From Thermoplasmata archaeon (GTDB taxonomy: Archaea; Thermoplasmatota; Thermoplasmata; Lutacidiplasmatales; UBA184): DNA of 6,350 nucleotides. The notes beneath the pieces were generated by a model that saw only the letters and a program-made list of their open reading frames with translations, ran no database searches and was not told the DNA's origin. Each line of letters starts with the position of its first letter. Positions within the stretch are counted from its first letter, which is position 1. Below are positions 1-4,821 of this stretch, in pieces. The DNA is taken from positions 1 through 6,350 of the forward strand of contig JASHVA010000065.1 in NCBI GenBank assembly GCA_030039715.1, read 5' to 3'. The translations under genes and the position numbers were made by a program.

Positions 1-53
1 CGGCGCTCGACTGAGCCCCGCGTCGGTCCGCCGCGAGCGCTCAGCTCGCCCAT
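1..53 (-). CDS. Possible 5' end of a gene running off the left edge (doubtful)
   Basis: A minus-strand reading frame opens with ATG at 53 and stays open to the window edge, encoding a peptide that begins MGELSARGGPTRGSVER. An alternative frame from the ATG pair at 63 and 60 is also open to the edge. The ATG at 53 is preferred only because an A/T-richer tract (about 77-84) sits roughly 27 bases upstream, the same promoter-to-start spacing seen at other genes here. The gene would follow the HisA-like gene on the same strand after a gap of about 60 bases. Seventeen codons are too few to recognise a family, and open frames of this length arise by chance in GC-rich DNA. Confidence 0.22.
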   Translation of the reverse strand, partial: MGELSARGGPTRGSVER

Positions 54-113
54 CACTCATCATCGGTCAGCTGGTTCTAGTCTTCATCATCGCGCGGCGG
101 CGGACAGACCGGA

Positions 114-812
114 TCATGAAGTGACATCCATCGAGGCGAGGACCGCGTCCAAATGAAAGATTCCCCCGGCCGCGCCGACGGCCGAGAGCTGGGGGGCTTC
201 GTTCGGTGTGAACGTGCCGTCGACCCACGTCGGCCCGCCGCTCGCGATCGTGCGGATGAGCGACCAATCCGGCTCGCTCTCGCGCGCGGAGACGACGACC
301 GACTCCACCCCGACGTCACGGGCGGCCTGAACGATCGCGAGGGGATCGGCGCTCTTCCATCCGGGGTCGACGGGGAGCAGGCTCCCGTTGGACGTCTCGA
401 TCTCGAACACGAGTTCGGTGGAGAGACGCCAGGCCCGCCGGAGCTCGCGGGGTCCGCCGAGGTAGGCGCTCGACAGCACGGCCTTCTGAGCGCCCGCCAC
501 GATCACGTCAATCGCCTGGTCCGCCTTTCGCACTCCGGCATCGACCCAGAGGGGGATGTCGCGCGAGAGCTCCTGGATGTACTCGAGCTGCGGGTCGTTG
601 CGCTCCAGGCCGTCGAGGTCGGCGAGGTAGAGCAGCGGGTACGCTGGCGTCAGCCGGTCGATCACGTCGAACACGTCGTACGCTTCCCCCGAGCGACGCC
701 GCACCGGAACCGGTCCGTCGGGTCCGGGCAGGCAGATCTGCCCTCGACGAAGGAGCAGGCACGGAACGAGGGCCGGAAGGGGGCCGGCGGCGCCGGTGGA
801 CTCGAGAGGCAT
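114..812 (-). CDS. HisA-related TIM-barrel protein (COG1411-like)
   Basis: This 232-residue protein looks like a (beta/alpha)8 barrel related to the histidine-biosynthesis isomerase HisA. Recognisable segments are LYLADLDGLERN (61-72; HisA proteins have a VDLDGA-like strand here), LWVDAGVR (88-95; GGGIR in HisA) and GAQKAVLSSAYL (107-118; the phosphate-binding GTAA-like region). The match is closest to the 'uncharacterised protein related to HisA' group, so the substrate is unknown. The two aspartates that act as acid and base in HisA are not seen: the first strand reads VPCLLL where HisA has IPAIDL, and the later strand reads VFEIET where HisA usually has an Asp. A histidine-pathway role is therefore unlikely. 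The frame continues upstream to an ATG at 974, but that stretch is Pro/Gly/Arg-rich and overlaps the RNase P RNA on the other strand. The ATG at 812 begins at the barrel and has an AAAA tract 23-26 bases upstream. Confidence 0.85.
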   Translation of the reverse strand: MPLESTGAAGPLPALVPCLLLRRGQICLPGPDGPVPVRRRSGEAYDVFDVIDRLTPAYPLLYLADLDGLERNDPQLEYIQELSRDIPLWVDAGVRKADQAIDVIVAGAQKAVLSSAYLGGPRELRRAWRLSTELVFEIETSNGSLLPVDPGWKSADPLAIVQAARDVGVESVVVSARESEPDWSLIRTIASGGPTWVDGTFTPNEAPQLSAVGAAGGIFHLDAVLASMDVTS

Positions 813-829
813 CGCGGGCCGACCGCACC

Positions 830-842
830 GCTCCTTTTCCGC
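830..842 (-). promoter_or_regulatory. TATA-like element of the HisA-like gene
   Basis: On the minus strand this reads GGCGGAAAAGGAG. Its A-run lies 23-26 bases before the ATG at 812, which fits a leaderless archaeal transcript. The same stretch contains AAGGAG, but that is too far from the start (about 16 bases) to be a normal ribosome-binding site. It is the A/T-richest point of the short divergent region shared with the RNase P RNA gene. Confidence 0.4.
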
Positions 843-861
843 CTTACCCGGGCCGACAGGA

Positions 862-871
862 GGTGTTTTCC
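862..871 (+). promoter_or_regulatory. TATA-like element of the RNase P RNA gene
   Basis: GGTGTTTTCC is the only T-rich tract upstream of the RNA. Its centre is about 27 bases before the predicted 5' end at 894, the expected spacing for an archaeal TATA box. A 9-base copy of the RNA's own 5' strand (CAGGAGGTG, 857-865) overlaps it. The match to a TATA consensus is weak and position is the main support. Confidence 0.35.
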
Positions 872-893
872 CCCCGAGGCCCCCTCGCCCGGT

Positions 894-1205
894 GCCAGGA
901 GGTGGAGGGCAGCTGACGGTGGCACGTGTCGGCAACGACCGGCCGCTGAGGAAAGTCCCCACTTCGGGGAACACGGGGTCGGGTGGGAACCCGACGGGCG
1001 AGAGTCCGAGCTCCGGAGCAGCAACGACACAGCCCGAGGGTACGGTGAAGGTGTCGCATCGGAGGATCCCTCGGGATATGGTGAAACGGCCGTCTCCCCG
1101 GAAGCAAGCCCTGACCGGCGGTGTGAGGCGTTCCCCTGACCGCCAAGGAGAGCGCGCAGTCGAATGCTGCCTGAACCAGAATGGGGCTTACTACCACGAC
1201 CTGGC
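894..1205 (+). ncRNA. rnpB: RNase P RNA, archaeal type
   Basis: This is the catalytic RNA of RNase P, which cleaves the 5' leader from precursor tRNAs. Universal signatures are present: GAGGAAAGUCC at 948-958 (CR-I), GGUGAAACGGC at 1080-1090 (CR-III), CCCCGGAAGCAAG at 1096-1108 (CR-IV) and AGAAUGGGGCUUAC at 1178-1191 (CR-V). Helix P4 forms between 953-960 and 1183-1189, leaving U956 as the conserved bulged uridine. Helix P1 pairs GCCAGGAGGUGG (894-905) with CCACGACCUGGC (1194-1205), 10 of 12 positions, and sets both ends. P2 can pair 910-913 with 945-948, and P3 can pair 917-920 with 938-941. Further stems are 978-984/989-995 with a GNRA-type GGGA loop, 1033-1040/1068-1075 (8 perfect pairs) and 1117-1122/1139-1144. 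The length of about 312 nt suits archaeal RNase P RNA. Long reading frames crossing it on both strands are not genes. Confidence 0.96.
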
Positions 1206-1209
1206 CGCT

Positions 1210-1243
1210 CCGGCGGGTAACCGCCGGGGCGATAACCCGCCCC
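1210..1243 (+). other. Two overlapping, mutually exclusive hairpins after the RNase P RNA
   Basis: CCGGCGG (1210-1216) pairs perfectly with CCGCCGG (1221-1227) across a GTAA loop. GGGGCG (1226-1231) pairs perfectly with CGCCCC (1238-1243) across ATAACC. The two stems share bases 1226-1227, so full versions of both cannot form together. They start four bases after the end of P1. They could protect or define the 3' end of the precursor RNA, or act in termination, although no T-tract follows. Confidence 0.45.
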
Positions 1244-1367
1244 GACCCGACTCGTAGTCCGGGGGGCCGGGGTGTTCTGGCTCGCCCGACCGAGGGCGGA
1301 CGGCGTGGACCGAGGAGCCTCACAGGTCGGTCGTATCGGGCCCGGGGCGGGCGACCCTTGTGCCGGG

Positions 1368-1401
1368 GGACCGTGCGCCAGGCGGTCCACTGCGCGCCAG
1401 G
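1368..1401. repeat. Hairpin with GCGCCAGG loop and a second copy of the loop sequence
   Basis: GGACCG (1368-1373) pairs with CGGTCC (1383-1388) around a 9-base loop. The loop contains GCGCCAGG (1375-1382), which occurs again at 1394-1401 just outside the stem. The element lies 48 bases before the preferred Nudix start. No function is known; it could be an operator or a chance product of high GC. Confidence 0.3.
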
Positions 1402-1414
1402 GTGGGTTCGCTCC

Positions 1415-1424
1415 TAGAGTTATG
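1415..1424 (+). promoter_or_regulatory. TATA-like element of the Nudix gene
   Basis: TAGAGTTATG is the only A/T-rich tract just upstream of the Nudix domain. It lies 25-34 bases before the ATG at 1449. The ATG at 1422 falls inside this tract, so if the tract is the TATA box, translation should start at 1449 from a leaderless transcript. Confidence 0.4.
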
Positions 1425-1448
1425 TCTGGGGCCGCGGATTGCGGCTCC

Positions 1449-2003
1449 ATGGCAACGTGGAAACGCCTCCCCTCCCCGGTCGTCTGTCGTATCGGAAGGT
1501 TCCGTGTCGTTGAGGACCGATGGATCTCGCCCGATGGTACCCGCATGGCGACGCCGCTCGTGACGTCTCCTTCCTTCTCGGTCGTCGTCGGAATGACGGA
1601 CAGGCAAGAGGTGCCGATGGTGGAGAACTTGCATCCGAGTCCCGGCCTCCACCTGCTCGAGCTCCCAGCGGGACGGCTCGAGCGCGGCGAGACGCCCCGA
1701 GCCGGAGCGCGAAGGGAGCTCGAAGAGGAAACCGGGTGGAGGGCGCGCAAGTTAACCCCGATCGGTCGGTACTATCCCAATCCGCATTGGGGGGTATTCC
1801 AAGGGTACGTCTTCCTCGGAGAGGGGTTGAGTCCCGGTCCCTCCCACCCTGATCCGGGGGAGTTCCTCCGGCCCGTACTTCTCCCCGTGAGCGAAGTGTA
1901 CCGTCGCCTGTACCGAGGACAGCTCCGCGGCGGCAGCACTGTCGTCGGACTCTGCCTCGCCGAACGATATCTTCGCAAAATGGGTCTGCGTACTGCGGAC
2001 TAG
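1449..2003 (+). CDS. Nudix hydrolase, ADP-ribose pyrophosphatase-like
   Basis: Nudix enzymes hydrolyse nucleoside diphosphates linked to another group, using divalent metal. The full signature GX5EX7REUXEEXGU runs from Gly75 to Trp97 (GRLERGE, seven residues, then RELEEETGW), with the metal-binding glutamates of REL-EE intact. It is preceded by LLELPAG, and the N-terminal WKRLPSP...RFRVVEDRWISPDG pattern matches the ADP-ribose/NDP-sugar pyrophosphatase branch, where it forms the dimerising beta-sheet. These enzymes typically clear ADP-ribose or nucleotide sugars in the cytoplasm, but exact specificity cannot be read here. The 184-residue length is normal for the group. An in-frame ATG at 1422 would add nine residues, and a frame open from 1272 would add 59 low-complexity residues. 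The start at 1449 is preferred because it begins at the conserved domain and has a TATA-like tract at the right distance. The gene stands alone and converges with the next one. Confidence 0.93.
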   Translation: MATWKRLPSPVVCRIGRFRVVEDRWISPDGTRMATPLVTSPSFSVVVGMTDRQEVPMVENLHPSPGLHLLELPAGRLERGETPRAGARRELEEETGWRARKLTPIGRYYPNPHWGVFQGYVFLGEGLSPGPSHPDPGEFLRPVLLPVSEVYRRLYRGQLRGGSTVVGLCLAERYLRKMGLRTAD

Positions 2004-2005
2004 CC

Positions 2006-2024
2006 CGCGAGTCCCCGGCTCGCG
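2006..2024 (+). terminator. Hairpin directly after the Nudix stop codon
   Basis: CGCGAG (2006-2011) pairs perfectly with CTCGCG (2019-2024) across a 7-base loop, beginning two bases after the TAG stop. No T-run follows, so it is not a classical intrinsic terminator. It may stabilise or mark the 3' end of the Nudix mRNA. Confidence 0.35.
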
Positions 2025-2133
2025 TGTGGGCGGGTGCGCTCGCCTTCCGATGGTGGACCGCCGCGGAAACGGCTCCGACGCGGTCCGCCGGGACATCGCC
2101 GGCCGCGCTCGGCGGCGGAAGTCCCGCCTCCCC

Positions 2134-2616
2134 TCAATTGGGGGATACTCGGACCAGGAGCACGAGGGCGCCCGCGCTCGGCAACTGGGCCCCGAAGACG
2201 CCGTCCGCGGCAAACGCGATGGGGGAGGGAAACCCACAGTAGAACGGTCCGGTAGCCGTCACGACGATGAGGGAGCTCGCGCGATCGAGCTCGGTGCCAT
2301 TGATCGGGATGGTCTCGCAATGTCCAGTGGCTCCGGAGAAAGAGTATTCTAGCACGCGGAAGAGCACATCCGCGAATGTCAGGCTGGTCTTTCCCGGACT
2401 GAATCCGATGGTCGTCGCATTGCCCAACTCACAAAACCAGTAGGAGCCGTTCTGCAGGACCTCCGTCCCGTAGGTGGAACAACCCGATGGCGCCTGCGTA
2501 CCGTACGGGAACGGGGCCGACGGCGCCACCTCGGCCACGCCGGCGACGGCGACGATCGCAGCCGCCACGAGGACGGACACCGTCCCCGCAATTCCGTGCT
2601 CCACGCCGAGTCGCAT
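2134..2616 (-). CDS. Small exported four-cysteine protein, unknown function
   Basis: I do not recognise a family. The 160-residue protein has a hydrophobic N-terminal segment (about 8-30, rich in Ala, Val and Ile), either a signal peptide or a membrane anchor. The remainder has a composition typical of an extracellular beta-rich domain. It contains exactly four cysteines (46, 62, 100 and 127), enough for two disulfides, and three N-glycosylation sequons (N56, N66, N106). This suggests it sits outside the membrane, possibly anchored. The ATG at 2616 is the first usable in-frame start after a clear TATATA element. The frame runs on to 2784, but the added residues are Arg/Pro-rich and lie beyond the promoter. 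It is transcribed away from the HAD gene and towards the Nudix gene. Confidence 0.77.
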   Translation of the reverse strand: MRLGVEHGIAGTVSVLVAAAIVAVAGVAEVAPSAPFPYGTQAPSGCSTYGTEVLQNGSYWFCELGNATTIGFSPGKTSLTFADVLFRVLEYSFSGATGHCETIPINGTELDRASSLIVVTATGPFYCGFPSPIAFAADGVFGAQLPSAGALVLLVRVSPN

Positions 2617-2677
2617 CGTCGTCCCCGGAGGCAGTTGCGAACTGGCCTCGGGCGGCCGTAGAACTGAGCACGACCCC

Positions 2678-2685
2678 ACATATAC
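2678..2685 (-). promoter_or_regulatory. TATA box of the small exported protein gene
   Basis: The minus strand reads GTATATGT, the closest match to a canonical archaeal TATA box in the window. It lies 62-69 bases before the ATG at 2616, so transcription should begin near 2656 and leave a leader of about 40 bases. That differs from the near-leaderless arrangement of the neighbouring genes. Confidence 0.55.
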
Positions 2686-2803
2686 GCCGGGGGCGGACCA
2701 GTGGTACGTCGTCGACTCCCTCGCGGGGAGTTCTGAGAGGCGCCGCCGCTGTCGTCGAGTCGGGCGCGGGGAGGCACCCGCCATCTGCCCTCGTCGAGAG
2801 GCA

Positions 2804-2813
2804 GCTATTCTAA
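2804..2813 (+). promoter_or_regulatory. TATA-like element of the HAD hydrolase gene
   Basis: CTATTCTAAT is an isolated A/T-rich tract in very GC-rich DNA. It lies 22-31 bases before the GTG start at 2835, fitting a leaderless transcript and supporting that start codon. Confidence 0.5.
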
Positions 2814-2834
2814 TCGCGGATTCGTCTAGCGGCC

Positions 2835-3605
2835 GTGGCCGCCCGTCGTCGATTCCGCGCGGTCTCGCTCGACCTTTGGTCGACTTCTCTCATCGAGCGG
2901 CCCGGAGCAACGGTTCGTCTGCGCGACGCCCGCATGGATTTCCTCCAGCAGAGTTTGAGCGAAGGCTCCGAGGGGATGCTGACGCGGCCCGCCATCGAAC
3001 GCGCCGTGAACCGCGTCGACGAGGACCTGCGCTCTCGTGGAAGCGATCCGATCGAGGTGGATCCCGGGACGATGGTGGAGCTGTACGCTCGAGCAGTTTC
3101 CCGGACGCCCGCGCGACCCCTCAGCGAGCTCGCCCGGCAATACTCGCGCGTGGGCTTCGTCAGTGACCCGCCGCCTTCCAATCCGGAGGCGGAGGCGCTG
3201 ATCGCCTGGCTCGAGGCTCGCGGGTTTCCGGTGATCGCCATTTCGGATACGGCGCGGTCGGAGGCGAGCTGGCAGGAGTTCTTTCGCGCTCGGACTCGAC
3301 TGAGATTCCAATCGGTCGTCACCTCCTGCGAGGTCGGCCGAGCCAAGCCGGACCCAGCGATCTTTCAAGCCGGGGTTCGGAGACTGAGCCTTCCTCCTGC
3401 GGCGATCCTCCATATCGGGGACCGATGGGACCGGGACGTCCTGGGGGCGCTCGGGGCCGGATTGGGTGCCGTGCTCTACTCCGGCTTGCGCGAGCCAGCG
3501 ACCGCGGACCAGGACCCACTGCCGACCGCCGAGTCGATTGCGCGGTCGGGCGCCCTTCACGTGCGTCATCTCGACGACCCGGCGTTGCGGGTCCTCCTTG
3601 AGTGA
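2835..3605 (+). CDS. HAD-superfamily hydrolase with atypical motif I
   Basis: HAD enzymes form an aspartyl intermediate and are mostly phosphatases or dehalogenases. Motif I is SLDLWSTSL (11-19), with nucleophile Asp13. Motif II is AISDT (135-139) with Ser137. Motif III is Lys171 in GRAKPDPAIF. Motif IV is HIGDRWDRD (193-201) with acidic Asp196 and Asp201. The helical stretch at about 20-115 fits a C1-type cap. The usual second motif I aspartate (DxD), the acid/base in phosphatases, is Trp15 here. Haloacid dehalogenases also lack that Asp, so phosphatase activity should not be assumed. The 256-residue length is normal. GTG at 2835 is the likely start because it immediately precedes the domain and has a TATA-like tract about 27 bases upstream. 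The gene converges with the toroid-protein gene, 91 bases away, and shares a 218-base divergent region with the small exported protein gene. Confidence 0.87.
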   Translation: MAARRRFRAVSLDLWSTSLIERPGATVRLRDARMDFLQQSLSEGSEGMLTRPAIERAVNRVDEDLRSRGSDPIEVDPGTMVELYARAVSRTPARPLSELARQYSRVGFVSDPPPSNPEAEALIAWLEARGFPVIAISDTARSEASWQEFFRARTRLRFQSVVTSCEVGRAKPDPAIFQAGVRRLSLPPAAILHIGDRWDRDVLGALGAGLGAVLYSGLREPATADQDPLPTAESIARSGALHVRHLDDPALRVLLE

Positions 3606-3696
3606 GGCGGGCGGGGCTCGCGGGCCCGACTCTAGCGCGCCCAAAAGCCCGAGGCCGAGGTCCGCGAAGTCTCCGACAACTTACCGCTCTGGCGGC

Positions 3697-4722
3697 TCAA
3701 CGCCCGGCGGCGTGGAGCACGAAGAGCGCGTCGGTCGTCACCCAGTCGTTGGGGCGTCTCCGAGACGGGGCCCCCCAGTCGACGTACTCGGCACCGTGCT
3801 CGTACGAGTCCGAGACGCGGTAGAAGCGGCGATCGACCGGCCAACCGCCTCGGGGCAGCTCACGTTCTTCGAGCCAGTCGAGGGCCTCACGGCAGCGCGG
3901 GTCCCCGATCCGCCCGGCTTCCGCCATCCCCTTCAGTCCTCCCAGGACGTCGTAGTGCCAGTAGAGCGGGTAGTGAAGCTCGAGGAATCCCGGTCGCATC
4001 ACGGCGCCGTTGGACCGACGGCGAAACAGCCGCCGCTCGAGAAAGATGTCGGCGGCCTTCCGTGCGGCCGCGAGCGCCTTCGAGGACCCGCTGGCGTCCG
4101 CGTAGGCGGCGAGCCCTCGCAACGGGGTGAGCGTCTCCATGAAAGAGGAAACGTGGGCCGTCGGGGACTTCGAGCAATTCCAGCCGCCGTCATCCCACTG
4201 CCAGCGAACGAGCAGCTCGGCGAGGTGCTTCGCGGGGGCCTCCGCCTTCGCCAGCCGAGACGCATACAGCAGGGCGTTCCCCTGCTGAGAGGCGCATCGG
4301 CGGTACCGACCGTTCAACGACGGGACCCCGTCCCGGACCGACCGGATCCCCGAGGTCGTCGTTACAACAGTCCGGTCGTACCTAGATTCCGTCCACATTC
4401 TCAGCGCCCGATCCAGGAACGGCGCGAGCGTGGGATCGCCGTCGGGATAACCGATGTCGGCAAGCGCGGTGAGAGCCCAATGAATGCCCTGCCAGTACCG
4501 GTAGATCCCCCCATGCGTTCCCGGGGCAATCCGAGCTCGACCGCGCGTCAGCAGCCGATCGACAAGCTCGGACTTTCGGATCTCCCGCTGCAGCGCCCGG
4601 ATCGACGGGCGCTCCCGAGCTTCACCGAGGACTCGGACGCGTGTGCGCCAGCGAATCGAGGGCTCGGAGGACCGGCTCAACCGTTGGACGAGTTCGCGTC
4701 GAGCAGCGGGGGAGGCGGTCAT
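3697..4722 (-). CDS. Alpha-toroid protein resembling terpene cyclases/prenyltransferases
   Basis: The 341-residue protein appears to be built of repeated helical hairpins like the (alpha/alpha)6 toroid of squalene-type cyclases and protein prenyltransferase beta subunits. Two segments match the QW-type pattern [QE]xxxGxW: QWDDGGW (175-181) and ELPRGGW (288-294). Other conserved-looking blocks are GGIYRYWQGIHW (71-82), SQQGNALLYASRLA (145-158), ELHYPLYWHYDVLGGL (248-263) and DWVTTDALFVLHAAG (326-340). The DxDD motif of squalene-hopene cyclases is absent, so cyclase activity is not supported. No signal peptide is visible. A role in lipid or isoprenoid metabolism is possible, but the fold also occurs in proteins with other jobs. 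ATG at 4722 begins an Arg-rich helical region and has an A/T-rich tract 19-25 bases upstream. The exported-protein gene lies 99 bases upstream on the same strand, so co-transcription is possible. Confidence 0.85.
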   Translation of the reverse strand: MTASPAARRELVQRLSRSSEPSIRWRTRVRVLGEARERPSIRALQREIRKSELVDRLLTRGRARIAPGTHGGIYRYWQGIHWALTALADIGYPDGDPTLAPFLDRALRMWTESRYDRTVVTTTSGIRSVRDGVPSLNGRYRRCASQQGNALLYASRLAKAEAPAKHLAELLVRWQWDDGGWNCSKSPTAHVSSFMETLTPLRGLAAYADASGSSKALAAARKAADIFLERRLFRRRSNGAVMRPGFLELHYPLYWHYDVLGGLKGMAEAGRIGDPRCREALDWLEERELPRGGWPVDRRFYRVSDSYEHGAEYVDWGAPSRRRPNDWVTTDALFVLHAAGR

Positions 4723-4739
4723 GTGCGCCCGCGGAAGGG

Positions 4740-4747
4740 CTTGAAAG
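4740..4747 (-). promoter_or_regulatory. TATA-like element of the toroid-protein gene
   Basis: The minus strand reads CTTTCAAG, 18-25 bases before the ATG at 4722. It is the most A/T-rich tract close to the start, though only a partial TATA match, and it suggests a near-leaderless transcript independent of the upstream gene. Confidence 0.33.
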
Positions 4748-4821
4748 TCGGGGCTGTAATGGGGATTGCAGCTTCGATGGAGAGCGGGCTCCAGATTGGA
4801 CTCATGCGCCGGTCGAGGGCC

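Larger units (their letters stand above)
1206..1414. other. GC-rich intergenic region with hairpins, no gene seen
   Basis: Between the RNase P RNA and the Nudix promoter no coding frame is convincing; open frames on both strands give Arg/Gly/Pro-rich translations without a domain. I see no tRNA cloverleaf and no T-run that would end transcription. It does hold two overlapping hairpins immediately after the RNase P RNA (1210-1243) and a 6-bp hairpin with a repeated loop sequence (1368-1388), both listed separately. It may be 3' trailer and spacer or contain a small unrecognised RNA. Confidence 0.5.

Noticed and set aside
858..868. Strong Shine-Dalgarno-like AGGAGGTG upstream of the RNase P RNA
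   Set aside because: There is no properly spaced start codon leading to a credible protein; the frame beginning at the nearby GTG ends within about 18 codons inside the RNA gene.
1394..1420. GGTTCG near 1404, considered as a tRNA T-loop
   Set aside because: The flanking bases do not form a T-stem, and no anticodon or acceptor stem could be built around it.
153..1750. Long open frames on both strands crossing the RNase P RNA (153-1139 plus, 662-1750 minus, 844-1323 minus)
   Set aside because: They overlap a structured RNA and the HisA-like gene, and their translations lack recognisable domains or normal composition.
2617..2784. Upstream start at 2784 for the small exported protein
   Set aside because: It lies upstream of the clear TATATA element, and the added residues are Arg/Pro-rich and come before the hydrophobic export segment.
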